Assembly: GCF_001039355.2 (NCBI RefSeq)
Contig: NW_019773914.1
Coordinates: 117,441 to 177,566, forward strand
From: Lingula anatina
Lineage: Eukaryota; Brachiopoda; Lingulata; Lingulida; Lingulidae
Length of the DNA stretch: 60,126 bases
Direction: 5' to 3'
The position numbers and the translations under genes are program-made. The notes under the pieces were generated by a model. It was not told the origin of the DNA and did no database searches. It was given only the letters and a program-made list of their open reading frames with translations. Shown here in pieces: positions 43,730 to 55,578 of this stretch. The stretch's first letter is position 1; each line of letters opens with the position of its first letter.

Positions 43730-46700
43730 ATGGCGGCCATGGTACAGATAGCGGTGTTAGTTGTATGTGCTTCTTTGGTTCGTGGAAATACAGAAAAGTC
43801 GAGTGCCATTATAAAGGATACTGAAAAATTATTGTCTTTAGTAAAGAGAGAATCGCCAGCGTTCTTCGAAGATAAACAGAAATTATCAAAGCGTTCTACA
43901 GGTGATGGTAAAGTGGCGATCAAGAAGCGGGAGGTGCCCAGAAGTTACGGCAGCCAATCACACGGTCGCCATGGTTCCCAGTCCGGGGGATATGGAGGCC
44001 GTAACCAAGGCTACGGAGCGGACTCTTATGGCTATGATTCCTATGGTCACGACTCGTACGGTAAACGTAGGCACGGAAACAGCGGTGGCTATGGCGGTGG
44101 GTATGGGCACGGCGATAGTTACGGTGGTCGTCATGACGACGGCTACAGTAGTGGTCATAATGATGGATATGGCAGAGGACATAGCAACAGCTACGGCGGT
44201 GGTCATAACGATGGCTACGGTAGAGAACACAGTGACGGCTACGGTGGTGGTCATAGCAACAGTTACGGCGACACTCACAGCGACGGCTATGGAGGGGGGC
44301 ATAGTGACGGCTACGGTGGTGGTCATAACGACGGTTACGGAGGCGATCATGGTGATGGCTACGGCGGTAGCCATGACAACGACTACGGCGGTGGTCATAA
44401 CGACGGCTACGGAGGGGGTCATGGCGGTGGCTACGACGGTGGCCATGACGATGGTTACGGCGGTGGCCATGGTGGTGGCTATGGCGGTGGCTATGACGAC
44501 GGCTACGGAGGCGGTCATGGTGGTGGCTACGGCGGTGGCCATGACGACGGCTACGGCGGTGGCCATGGCGACGGCTACGGAGGCGGTCATGGCGGTGGCT
44601 ACGGCGGCGGTCATGGTGGTGGCTACGGCGGCGGTCATGGAAGCGATCATGGGAATGGATACGGCAGCCAACGTGGCGGTTACAAACAGATGCTCACATT
44701 AAAACAACTGCTCTTTATCAAAGCACCAAAGTTTGCTTCTTTTTTACTCAAAGCAGCAGCACAAGATAACGAAATCTCCGAGGTGTTAAACAAGAAAAAT
44801 GGTAAGCACACAGTTCGGCAAAGTACAGTAAGTGGCAACTCCATCGCTGAGGCTATAGTAAGTGGTAATTAACGCACCGAGGAGGTAGAAGTAGGGCCCA
44901 AGGGCTGACCCATTACCTTCATAATTTAGGGCACTCAGCACTGGTTTCAGTCGCGGCCCTGGTAGATATTAACTACGTTGTCAAGAGTTCCATATGATAT
45001 TTAATAACTTATATATATTTTTTAAGATCAACAGGTCCATATTATATATATTTCAGGGCCCTATACAGTGTTTGCGTCTACTGATTACGCTGTTGCCAAA
45101 CTGAACGTGTCCCTCAGGGAGGATCTACCTGTATATATAATAATATATAATATAATAATATATATTTCAGGGCCCTATACAGTGTTTGCGTCTACTGATT
45201 ACGCTGTTGCCAAACTGAACGTGTCCCTCAGGGAGGATCTACCTGTATATATAATAATATATAATATAATAATATATATTTCAGGACCCTATACGGTGTT
45301 TGCTCCTACTGATTACGCTGTTGCCAAACTGAACGTGTCACTCAGGGAAGATCTCAAAATGTTGGATGACAACATGTCGCTGACGGATGCCACCATTGAG
45401 ATCCTAAAGTTTCACATCATCAGCGGATCCGTCTTCAGCAAAGAATTCAAAAATGATGCAACCTTCATCTCACTGAATGGAACCAAAGTCAGAGTGAACT
45501 TTTATCAGTATGTAAGTAGTGCTTATACGTCTATATGTGGCATGATTTGTTGAAACGCACGAACATTGTTTTCAAGCTCTTCACGTGCCGGTATCACCTG
45601 CATGAACTATTTCTGCCAAACCATTTGAAGTTTTAGTACGGTACCTCACTTTTCGCCTCTGAATTAAAGTGATCATAATTTTGGAGTACTTGGATTCAAA
45701 TATTCAACAAATATGTGTGAGAGATACCACGTTGTCTTAGATTCACTTACATATCCTATTAGGACAGGGACTTAAACGAACGCTGATTGTTTTAAGCGTA
45801 GTCTAATTATATTTCCCCATTTTATCTTTATAAAGATTGGTTGGTAGTCTGTGTCCCATTTTTTTCGCTCTCCGGACAGACTACCTTAAATCACTACCTC
45901 TGTTTTGAGATAGTTTGGTACTAGAAAATCTTAATATACTGTCTTGAGAGAGGTTGTTACACATAATCTTAATACAATGTCTTAAGAGAGGTTGTTACGA
46001 CATCTTAAAGCAATAATAACTCTTCCTTTGAGATTCAAAAATCCGCATGAAATACATTGTAAACAACGCATGGAAATATATTATATTGTATTTTACCACT
46101 AAAACGGCCGTTATTGTAGGAAAACTAAAATCTGTGCTTGTCAATAGGGCTTTCGATCCCTTTTTTCCGGTCGACAAGTGCATTCGTTGCTAATGACGTA
46201 ATGGTGTCACGCGGATTCTCGCGTTCATTCGAGACCAATATAACATGGCGGGAAACCCTCAGACGTAAGTTGGGAGTTTTTGTACAGTGCGTCGGATAAC
46301 GAAAAGCCCAGAATGGCACACATTGTGGATGTAAATGCATTTTTAACAAAAAGACGAATATATCTCATGAATCTTATATAGTGTTGTTGTTGTCTGCTTT
46401 TCCCGCGGTTTTAAGTAGGTCACCAGTGACTTTGCAATGTCAGAGAGAGCTCCGTCAGTTAAAATCTCTTAAGAGATTTTAACAAAAAACGGTACGTTTA
46501 GGAAAAAAACCCTGGATTAACTTTGAATGCAGGAATGGGGTCGTTGGCCATTGGTAAGTACGGGAAAATTGCCGTTTTTTCCAGGAAAATCCAATTTTTG
46601 GCCAAAACGAAGAGTTATTATGACTTTAATATACTATCTAACATTGGTTGTCATGTGATATATCAATTTCCCCTTTTGAGATAGGTTTTACCTTAAATTT

Positions 46701-47450
46701 TAACATACTCTCCCAGACAAAACCTGCATAGATACAGGTTTAACGGGAAATTTATCCTTATCTCTAAGGATTGGCTGTTACGATAAATGTGTTTTCCATA
46801 AGGGTACATGTTTTTTATGTAGAATGGTGCATTTTTGTTATTACAGGATGTGACTGCGTCTGGCTCACGTATTGTGAAAAAGGACATCAAAGCCAAAAAC
46901 GGCATCATACATTTGGTGGATTGTTTCCTGTGTGATGGTAACGTGCCCATAGACCTGAACTCAGCGGACGTGCTGACCACTTCTCTGGTCATGGACGTAT
47001 TCAATATGGCTCTAGAGTTATTCCAAAACACCACTTTGTTCAACCCAAATGGTAGGTATCTAAATATATAATTAATTTGGTTAATTTTATCTATTTATGG
47101 TACTCGATATTTGTAGATTTGCTGCTTATTGTGTAATTTGAAAACAAAAAGGAACCATAATGGTCAAATGAGTATACCTTAAAATTGACAACTCCGTCTG
47201 TTTGAACATGATATTAAATAGATAACAACGCTTCGAAAGAGATCCATATTTCACAATAAGTGCAATGTAAACAACTCACAGAAATGTGATAAAGTCTATT
47301 ACCTCTGTAGAGATTTTTTACAAAGATTATTACAAAAAAAACTTTTTAGAAAAAACAGGGATTAATTCTGAATATAGGAATAGATTAATTAACCATTGTT
47401 AGATATGGGAAAATTGTCGTCTACCCCAGGAAAACCCTTTTATTTTTATT

Positions 47451-47493
<43 letters not shown>

Positions 47494-49860
47494 TTTTATT
47501 TATTATTTATTTGCCAAAATCAACAGTTGTTTTCCCTTAAAAACTAAAGCAACAATGGTTAGGTATTCAATTGATACGCATCAAATAGCCTTAATAAGAT
47601 GTGTTATAACATTAAGCAAGGAAAAAGCTTCTGAAACACCATAAATTGGTTAAATTATGAATGTCTGCCGTAAGTCTATCTTCAAAATTGTAGGTCATTT
47701 TTCTGTTTTGTCTTTTTGGTCGTACTAGGATGTTGGAAGCGCTTGTCTTTGCACTGCGGCATTATGTCGTTATAACAAGCTTCAAATGCAGTAAATAATA
47801 AAATATAAAAATAGTTATGAATATTCAAAAAGTAAGGGAAGATACTCAAAATCAACTTCATTATCAATTATGAAAATGTGAACACAGTAAGTGCGTATGC
47901 CTGCTTGGGAATCAAATTTCTAGCCAACGGCTTATTCAAGCTAGACGACATTGCTGGGAAATATACAGATACCAGACAATTAAAATATAAATAATAAATA
48001 AAAACAAAAACAAACATGTCCACAATATTTAGCCGTATAAAAAAAGGAAGAGAAAAGAAAAATGCTTTATTTTTTAATCGTGCCGACTTTTCGAAAGGAA
48101 TCTGCATTTTTTTTTTCTTAATAACGCTTAGTCAGCGAACGGCGTGAAAAAAAAAACAGAAGAAAATCATAAATTTCGTTTATTGTTCGATCATGCTGAT
48201 TTTCAAAGGAATCTGCTTTATTAGCATACCAAGTCACTCTACAAATACGAAGTATACGTCGCCAAACGAGATACAAAGAAATCATTATTTTGGTAAAAAA
48301 AAATCTGATCAAACTGATTTTTTAACCAAACTGTGCTCATCAGTATATTAAATGTAAAACGAAAATATGGTTTGACTGTCATAGGATGTTCCGGACGTCA
48401 ACAAAAACAGAGAACACGGGGACAGACACAATGATCAGAATATATACAGATACATACATCCCTGTAGAGCGTCTTTATATATAAAGCACTGTTAAATTTA
48501 CAAGATACATATTATTATTATTATAACCTGTCTGCACTATTTCCAGCACATGATCATGAACACAAGAACCACGAAGACGGCTACCCGTCCAGTCACAGTT
48601 ATGGCTATGGCTCCCACTTCAAGGGTTGTACCTACTTCATCCCCAGTAACGACGCCTTCACAGAGGTAATGGACGAGTTAACCGCTCTAACTGAGGCCGA
48701 GTTACTGGGTGAGTTGTCACTGAAAATTTCATCATGGAGGGGTCAGGTGTTGTTTATTTTAGAAAACGATATCAATTTGCTCACACGGTGACCAGCAAAA
48801 TAGGATTTTTTTCGACTGAGAAATATGAACTAATTCAAACTAGAATGTCCGTAGTCGTAATGTTAACATTGTCCCCTACATGATTTTACTTTTTTCTTTC
48901 TTATTCCTTGCGAAACATCCTTCTCACCTTGGAATTCAATACTCTCTTTGTTTATTGCATTGGCAAGAAAACAGAAGATCGTTTTATCAATGTAATGAAA
49001 TTTAACTACTGGTAGCATCATCATCATCATCCCAACCGTCATCATCTATCATTACCAAGACATTGTTGTGATTGTGCAAATGAATTCAGCAGATTCACAA
49101 TAGTATTGACAGTTTATGAATAAAACCCTTCTCGTCTCTTGAGCCGGGGGGGGGGGGGGGTCCAAATTAGTATGAACATTTAGACCATACTTTAGTCTAC
49201 CTCAACAACAGTTTAATCATTAGTAGTCCTATCAGATGAACGATTTAGTCCTTTAATATAACGAGAAAGACATGCCCAATGTATCAGTCTGAACTGTACG
49301 CCATTAAGTTGACTGTTATGGATTTATCTATAACGGACGATGGCCAAATTTTCGGTTTTAATGTTCAGACCAACTTTCGGCCGGAAGTTTATTTGTGGAA
49401 CGGTCCTCTAGAAAACAGAATAGTAACCTCTGTGTTAGTCAAATTGCGTTTTGGGGCGCACGACAAAAATATTTATCAGCGGTATCTGTTGATATACAGC
49501 AACAAGCCACGCAATTCTGTTGTTTAAATGACATAATATTCACACGTTCTCTTTTTTGTTTCTCTTAGCTCTGGCAAAGTGTCACAAGGTAGATGGCACT
49601 TACTTCAGTGAAGGTCTGTACAAACAGCAGGTGTTGAAAACCAAATGTGGTCACACACTGTGGGTTGGAAAGACATGTAAGTCCTGGTAAAATATCTGGA
49701 AGGTGAGAGGGGTGTGGGCAACTTACAGGTGATGTACCACCAGCCANAAAACTTTTTAGAAAAAACAGGGATTAATTCTGAATATAGGAATAGATTAATT
49801 AACCATTGTTAGATATGGGAAAATTGTCGTCTACCCCAGGAAAACCCTTTTATTTTTATT

Positions 49861-49899
<39 letters not shown>

Positions 49900-52800
49900 T
49901 CTATTTATTATTTATTTGCCAAAATCAACAGTTGTTTTCCCTTAAAAACTAAAGCAACAATGGTTAGGTATTCAATTGATACGCATCAAATAGCCTTAAT
50001 AAGATGTGTTATAACATTAAGCAAGGAAAAAGCTTCTGAAACACCATAAATTGGTTAAATAATGAATGTCTGCCGTAAGTCTATTTTCAAAATTGTAGGT
50101 CATTTTTCTGTTTTGTCTTTTTGGTCGTACTAGGATGTTGGAAGCGCTTGTCTTTGCACTGCGGCATTATGTCGTTATAACAAGCTTCAAATGCAGTAAA
50201 TAATAAAATATAAAAATAGTTATGAATATTCAAAAAGTAAGGGAAGATACTCAAAATCAACTTCATTATCAATTATGAAAATGTGAACACAGTAAGTGCG
50301 TATGCCTGCTTGGGAATCAAATTTCTAGCCAACGGCTTATTCAAGCTAGACGACATTGCTGGGAAATATACAGATACCAGACAATTAAAATATAAATAAT
50401 AAATAAAAACAAAAACAAACATGTCCACAATATTTAGCCGTATAAAAAAAGGAAGAGAAAAGAAAAATGCTTTATTTTTTAATCGTGCCGACTTTTCGAA
50501 AGGAATCTGCATTTTTTTTTTCTTAATAACACTTAGTCAGCGAACGGCGTGAAAAAAAAACAGAAGAAAATCATAAATTTCGTTTATTGTTCGATCATGC
50601 TGATTTTCAAAGGAATCTGCTTTATTAGCATACCAAGTCACTCTACAAATACGAAGTATACGTCGCCAAACGAGATACAAAGAAATCATTATTTTGGTAA
50701 AAAAAATCTGATCAAACTGATTTTTTTAACCAATCTGTGCTCATCAGTATATTAAATGTAAAACGAAAATATGGTTTGACTGTCATAGGGAGTGATGTTC
50801 CGGACGTCAACAAGAACAGTGAACACGGGGACAGACACAATGATCAGAATATATACAGATACACACAACCCTGTAGAGCGTCTTTATATATAAAGCACTG
50901 TTAAATTTACAAGATACATATTATTATTATTATAACCTGTCTGCACTATTTCCAGCACATGATCATGAACACAAGAACCACGAAGACGGCTACCCGTCCA
51001 GTCACAGTTATGGCTATGGCTCCCACTTCAAGGGTTGTACCTACTTCATCCCCAGTAACGACGCCTTCACAGAGGTAATGGACGAGTTAACCGCTCTAAC
51101 TGAGGCCGAGTTACTGGGTGAGTTGTCACTGAAAATTTCATCATGGAGGGGTCAGGTGTTGTTTATTTTAGAAAACGATATCAATTTGCTCACACGGTGA
51201 CCAGCAAAGTAGGATTTTTTTCGACTGAGAAATATGAACTAATTCAAACTAGAATGTCAGTAGTCGTAATGTTAACATCATCCCCTACATTATTTTACTT
51301 TTTTCTTTCTTATTCCTTGCGAAACATCCTTCTCACCTTGAAATTCAATACTCTCTTTGTTTATTGCATTGGCAAGAAAACAGAAGATCGTTTTATCAAT
51401 GTAATGAAATTTAACTACTGGTATTATCATCATCACCCAACTGTCATCATCTATCATTACCAAGACATTGTTGTAATTGTGAAAATGAATTCAGCAGATT
51501 CACAACAGTATCGACAGTTTATGAATAAAACCCTTCTTATCTCCTGGACTGGGGGGGGTGTCCGAAATTAGTATAAACATTTAGACCATACTTTTGTCTA
51601 CCTTGACAACAGTTTAATCATTAATAGTCCTATCAGATGAAAGATTTAGTCCTTTTTATAACGAGAAAGACATGCCCAATGTATCAGTCTGAACTGTACG
51701 TCATTAAATTGACTGTTATGGATTTTTCTTTAACAGAAGATGGCCAAATTTTCGGTTTTAATGTTCAGACCAACTTTCGGCCGGAAGTTTATATGTGGAA
51801 CGGTCCTCTATAAAACAGAATAGTAGCCTCTGTGTTAGACAAATTGCGTTTTGGGGCGCACGACAAAAATATTAATCAGCGGTATCTGTTGTTATACAGC
51901 AACAAGCCACGCAATTCTGTTGTTTAAATGACATAATATTCACACGTTCTCTTTTTTGTTTCTCTTAGCTCTGGCAAAGTGTCACAAGGTAGATGGCACT
52001 TACTTCAGTGAAGGTCTGTACAAACAGCAGGTGTTGAAAACCAAATGTGGTCACACACTGTGGGTTGGAAAGACATGTAAGTCCTGGTAAAATATATGGA
52101 AGGTGAGAGGGGTGTGGGCAACTTACAGGTGATGTACCACCAGCCACATAATTGCTTCTTAGTAGATCATGAACGTAGGCCCTACATGGTTCTCTTTTGT
52201 CCTTACAATCACAAAATAAGGTTTTTGGTAAAATCTGCTGTCCAATGCAGATAGCAGTACGCCATTCAAAATATTTGGTCTATCATTATATACTTGGCTT
52301 GGTAAATTAGAAATGCAAAAGCTTCTTTTTCTTCAGTGCTAAGCTCTGTAAGATCTGTAAGATTGAAACTACTTTAGTTAAAGGGATAATAACTCTTCGT
52401 ATGAGATCTATATTTCACAATAAAAACATTGTAAATAACTCATAGAAATATAATATATTCTGTTTTACCACAAAAACGGCAGTTATAGCTATTATTCTCA
52501 TATCTGAGCTTGTCTTTAGACCACGTGACCTCCATGGATGACTTAACTCTGTTATAATCTCTTAAGAGATTTTGACAAAAAACCAAACTTTTTAGAAAAA
52601 AACCAGGGACTAACTTTGAATGTAAAAATGGATTCATTAACCATTGGTAAGTATGGGAAAATTGTTGTTTACTCCAGGAAAATTCATTTTTGGCCGAAAC
52701 GAAGAGTTATTATCCCTTTAACAATTATCACTTTCATTCATGCACACACGAATAATTCGATGTGTATAAAACGGAGAGAGCGTGTTTGAGCGGGTTTAGT

Positions 52801-53030
52801 TTTTTGTTCCAGACAACTACACTCTACAAGTGAACAGTGCGCTGGTCACCAACAGCAGTAATATCTGTACCACTGATGGGGTTGTCCACGTCATTGACCG
52901 GTTTATTATTCCCCCCAACTTCTACGACGAATTCTTCGATCTCCCTGATGTGTACGGTAACCCCTGCGGTCATATCTGCAAAAAAGTCAACAGCACCAAG
53001 GTCCCCGAGAACGATGACGACACGGGTTGA
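43730..53030 (+). CDS. Secreted Gly/His/Tyr-repeat protein with two fasciclin (FAS1) domains
   Basis: Probable extracellular matrix, adhesive or hard-tissue protein. The start at 43730 (MAAMVQIAVLVVCASLVRG, a clear signal peptide) is preferred over an upstream in-frame ATG at 43601. Exons: 43730-44801, 45285-45511, 46847-47051, 48547-48708, 49569-49676, 52813-53030; phases agree, giving about 663 residues without the duplicated exons. After the signal are dibasic sites (KLSKR, KKRE), then roughly 200 residues of GYGGGHDD / GYGGGHGG repeats. FAS1 domain 1 starts LKQLLFIKAPKFASFLLKAA, then GPYTVFAPTDYAVAKL and NGIIHLVDCFL. Domain 2 has CTYFIPSNDAFTEVMDEL, ALAKCHKVDGTYFSEGLYKQ and GVVHVIDRFIIP. 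The tail ends in acidic ENDDDTG. Exons 4 and 5 occur again at 50956-51117 and 51969-52076 in a 2.4-kb duplication split by an N; the phase would allow inclusion, but it would break domain 2. Confidence 0.88.
44090..44655 (+). repeat. Coding ~24-bp repeat for GYGGGHxx octapeptides
   Basis: About 23 units of roughly eight codons (consensus GYGGGHDD or GYGGGHGG, with HSDGYGG and HNDGYGG variants). Third-position differences between units show selection on the peptide or an old repeat. The skewed composition opens long frames on both strands that carry no domain. Confidence 0.9.
45050..45340 (+). repeat. 114-bp in-frame ladder of the FAS1 exon 2 acceptor
   Basis: Acceptors with TATATTTCAG precede exon starts at 45057, 45171 and 45285, exactly 114 bp apart. 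Each unit carries about 75 exonic bases and an AT-rich intron tail. 114 is 38 codons and no stop lies between, so use of an upstream acceptor would add 38 or 76 residues, including a hydrophobic VYIIIYNIIIYI segment. The third copy encodes GPYTVFAPTD, the usual FAS1 motif (others have FAST), so it is taken as the real exon. Confidence 0.88.
46005..46629. mobile_element. TTAA-flanked MITE, copy 2 (long form)
   Basis: 617-bp element (46009-46625) between TTAA sites, in a FAS1-gene intron. Its ends are diverged (AGCAATAATAACTCTTC and GAAGAGTTATTATGACT). The interior matches copy 1 at both ends but has about 270 extra bases in the middle. It may be closer to the ancestral element from which the ~340-bp forms were deleted. 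Confidence 0.65.
47214..47540. mobile_element. TTAA MITE, copy 3 (degenerate, with TTTA run)
   Basis: Shares the CAATGTAAACAACTCACAGA block and the ATATGGGAAAATTG..CCAGGAAAA block with the other copies, but the ends are eroded (AGATAACAACGCTTCG and AGTTGTTTTCCC). A (TTTA)n microsatellite interrupts its right part at 47444-47507. Its right half reappears at 49748-49945 as part of the 2.4-kb duplication. Confidence 0.55.
47338..52146 (+). repeat. 2.4-kb direct duplication with an N at the junction
   Basis: 47338-49746 (2409 bp) and 49748-52146 (2399 bp) match along their whole length with scattered substitutions and small indels. The single N at 49747 sits exactly where copy 1 ends and copy 2 begins. 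Each copy holds one set of FAS1-gene exons 4 and 5. The pattern is what two overlapping contigs from different alleles would give if joined rather than merged. Confidence 0.92.
50956..52076 (+). CDS. Second copy of FAS1-gene exons 4 and 5
   Basis: Exons 50956-51117 and 51969-52076 repeat 48547-48708 and 49569-49676, with the same splice sites and no change seen in the coding bases. Splicing from exon 5 into the copy of exon 4 keeps the frame (phase 1 to phase 1). If real it would insert a half FAS1 domain, which is structurally unlikely. An assembly duplicate is more probable. Confidence 0.6.
52378..52721. mobile_element. TTAA-flanked MITE, copy 4
   Basis: 336-bp element (52382-52717) with ends AGGGATAATAACTCTTCG and CGAAGAGTTATTATCCCT, perfectly inverted, between TTAA sites. 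Very similar to copy 1 in length and sequence. Inserted about 90 bp before the acceptor of the last FAS1-gene exon. Confidence 0.78.
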
Positions 53031-53230
53031 CGCATTTCTATGAGCACGGATGGACGGGAATATGTCGAGTTGTTGCAAGGGCTATTTTGTCAAATTTTTA
53101 TAAGAGACATTGTCATGGGTTAGCATTGTATGGGCAAATTACAATATGAAGGGCGTTTGTTTTATCCAGAAGAGGTAACGTCCTCACACTTGGCTGCATG
53201 TTTAAGGGGTCACAACATATGTAGGCCTAC

Positions 53231-53295
53231 CCCCCCCCCCCCCCCCCCAAAAAAAAAAAAAAGAAAAGAAAAAAAGAAAAGAAAAGAAAAAAAAA
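53231..53295. repeat. Poly-C then A-rich simple sequence
   Basis: A run of about 18 C is followed by an AAAAGAAAAG-type tract. In the 3'UTR or just downstream of the FAS1 gene. Assembly accuracy is doubtful in such runs. Confidence 0.9.
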
Positions 53296-53562
53296 GAAGG
53301 TATCAGTCTACAGAGAACACACTTTTAATTGCTTGCGTCCAACATTCAAATCTGTCTCTCGAAGACTGCTGGGCGTCCTGTTCATCTATAATGAAAATAA
53401 CCGCGTATTGATACTTCCATATTTTAAGAACTGAAGGTTATATATAGGCCTAATTGTTCAGATAGTTTTAAAATATTTCTGTTTATACCAGAGATCTATT
53501 TTATGCATGCGTTTGACAACCATGCTGTGTGAGTATGAAGATTAAAGGGTTTAATGGTACCA

Positions 53563-53568
53563 AATAAA
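53563..53568 (+). terminator. Possible poly(A) signal for the FAS1 gene
   Basis: AATAAA about 530 bases past the stop codon at 53030. An ATTAAA lies about 20 bases upstream. Either would do. Confidence 0.4.
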
Positions 53569-53599
53569 ATATTGACAGACTGGCAATGGTTTCTGTCCT

Positions 53600-54468
53600 G
53601 ACAACAATTTATCGACTCCTTCACATGAACGTGGCTAGGATTATTCAACAAAGCTGTTCACACGTGGCCGATATTTTTTAGCTGATATCTCTAAGTCATT
53701 TCTAAAGTTTGTCGATACAAGTAAATCCTTACCCATAGGCTATGATATCAACATAATACGTAATGGGTAAAGTTAAAGCACAAGGTACTTCTAATAATTT
53801 AACTTTCATGAGAATGAAGTTTGAATCCCATATATCAAATTTTGCATAAATCTTAACCTCCAATCTATTTTTATACTTATTAATGATTGGTCAGATAGCA
53901 GTGATCACTTGTCTATTTGTCTTCACCTGATCTATTACAAATTCCCCGCTATGCTTAGCTCCTATAACTAGAACCACGATAGAAATAAAAAGGGCCAGAT
54001 CAGTCAAACATTGCTACCTCTCATATAGCACGTATACCGCCTGGGAATTGAGAATTCACACAAACCTAGTGTTAATTATATTTCGCAACGACAGTCACTA
54101 ATGGCTTTGTCTCGCAAACGGAATTCAATATGCATTTGATTTATTAGGCCAGATTTCCAACACAAAACAATTATGTAAATGCAATCTTCTCTGTTGCCTT
54201 CACATCGGTAACTTTAAACTGACGACCGTTTTCAACACTCGGAAAACAGTAGGCCTACGGTTTTAATGTGCCTGAGCTTTAACAAAACATTCCGTAGTTG
54301 TGCTTGATTCCATTTCGAAATAGTTCTAGTGTTGATATGGCTGAAATGAACAAATATTAAATAGGTGACTTATTTTCCACGTTACATCTTTGCACATCTA
54401 TGCACGTATAATGCCTGCATGTGGTGTATTGGTTGTAAAAAACCAAAATAATAAAAGACTCCCCGACA
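53600..54468. other. Spacer between FAS1 gene and GPR22-like gene
   Basis: AT-rich unique sequence with no exon, repeat array or element recognised. It lies between the 3' ends of the two convergent genes and probably includes their UTRs. Confidence 0.5.
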
Positions 54469-55578
54469 TCAAGTAGCACAGTCGTCTCGTGTTGAAGCGT
54501 GTCTGAAAGGTGCCACTTGAATAGTGCGAACACTGCGCTGATCCGCCAGAACCAAAGTCCAGCAGGCCCTGCGTACTTTCCGCCTCAGGAAGGCATACAA
54601 TATAGGGTGCAATATGGTGGTCATGTAGGCCAGGCATAGGAGGCCGACATTGATCGTCTCTTGTGTCATCTGTGGCTTAACCATGACGGCCAGGCTGTAT
54701 GTAGTATAGGGCCCCCAGCAGAGGACATAGGTGCTTACGATAGCCAGGGCGACTTTAGTGGCACGAGCACCTGTTGGTCGGACCTTTTTATCACAGAATC
54801 CAGAACCAGCGACCACAAGGGAAGCCTGGACCAGTGCCGCCTTGATACTTAGCCGGGTATGGGCGGCGTTCACTATCTTCCTGTAGGAGACGATCATCCA
54901 CAGAGACGAGCTGACAAATAACACGACCCAATAGGTCTGGAAATAATGACGTGTTTGTGTGGTCAAGTACCAGGTGACACAAGACTTAACGTCTGTATAC
55001 GTGACCAAGACAGGGTTTGCAGTGTGAATAAAAGCGGCACCAATTCCCAACAGAGCTCCGCACCACGGCACCAAAAGAACAAATCTAACGTTCTTCACAG
55101 AAAATGTCCTCTTTGTTGGCATGATAACGCTTTCATACCTGTCCACACTTATGACGAGCAAGTTGAGTGCGGTGGCAGAACAGGCAAACGACACGCCGGC
55201 CTCGTGACTGAGACACACGAGCACGTCAGTATCACGGTGACGTAACAACAGCGTGGTGAAGGTAAGCGGTGCACTCAGAACACATATCAAAATGTCGACA
55301 ACGTTCAGGTTGGCCATGAGGATGTTACTGACTGATCTCAGTGTGTTCCAGTGCCGATAGTAAGCCCATAGTACCATGATATTGACTGTTACACCCAGGA
55401 CAATCTCTACAGTTAAGATAAAACAAACAACCACTAAATATGCACTTGGTACTTCGCCCATGGAAGCCAAATTCAAGTCTGTGGAATTCAAAATCTCCCC
55501 CATCATTTCAAGTGGTAACGGTACTGGTGAGAGTTGCAAGTGGAAGAACAGAGCCAGCATTCGTTTTTTACGTTTCAA
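54469..55578 (-). CDS. GPR22-like rhodopsin-family G protein-coupled receptor, intronless
   Basis: Seven-helix plasma-membrane receptor in one open frame of up to 369 residues. An internal start at residue 25 (MMGEILNST, 55506) is more likely, since the first 24 residues are basic and unlike a receptor N-terminus. N-glycosylation site NST is near that start. TM1 has EIVLGVTVNIMVLWAYY, TM2 SVSNILMANLNVVDILICV. The end of TM3 reads SVDRYES (the DRY motif). Cys in CLSHEAGVSFA pairs with KSCVTWY in loop 2. TM6 has VLCWGPY and TM7 LAYMTTILHPILYAFLRRK. SVSNI, NLNVVDILICV, HEAxVSFA and HPxLYAF match GPR22. HPILY replaces the usual NPxxY, as in GPR22. The third intracellular loop is much shorter than in human GPR22. 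GPR22 is an orphan receptor, so no ligand is proposed. Confidence 0.85.
   Translation of the reverse strand: MKRKKRMLALFFHLQLSPVPLPLEMMGEILNSTDLNLASMGEVPSAYLVVVCFILTVEIVLGVTVNIMVLWAYYRHWNTLRSVSNILMANLNVVDILICVLSAPLTFTTLLLRHRDTDVLVCLSHEAGVSFACSATALNLLVISVDRYESVIMPTKRTFSVKNVRFVLLVPWCGALLGIGAAFIHTANPVLVTYTDVKSCVTWYLTTQTRHYFQTYWVVLFVSSSLWMIVSYRKIVNAAHTRLSIKAALVQASLVVAGSGFCDKKVRPTGARATKVALAIVSTYVLCWGPYTTYSLAVMVKPQMTQETINVGLLCLAYMTTILHPILYAFLRRKVRRACWTLVLADQRSVRTIQVAPFRHASTRDDCAT

Noticed and set aside
43902-44702. Long overlapping open frames on both strands over the Gly/His/Tyr region
   Set aside because: They arise from repeat composition. Only the frame with a signal peptide, correct donor phase and FAS1 continuation makes sense.
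47682-48312. Minus-strand open frames repeated at 50087-50512
   Set aside because: They repeat only because the 2.4-kb block is doubled. No protein motif; the region is intronic in the FAS1 gene.
50956-52076. Gene duplication of FAS1 exons as a biological event
   Set aside because: Not excluded, but the N at the exact junction and allele-like divergence make unmerged contigs the simpler reading. Kept as a finding at moderate interest.
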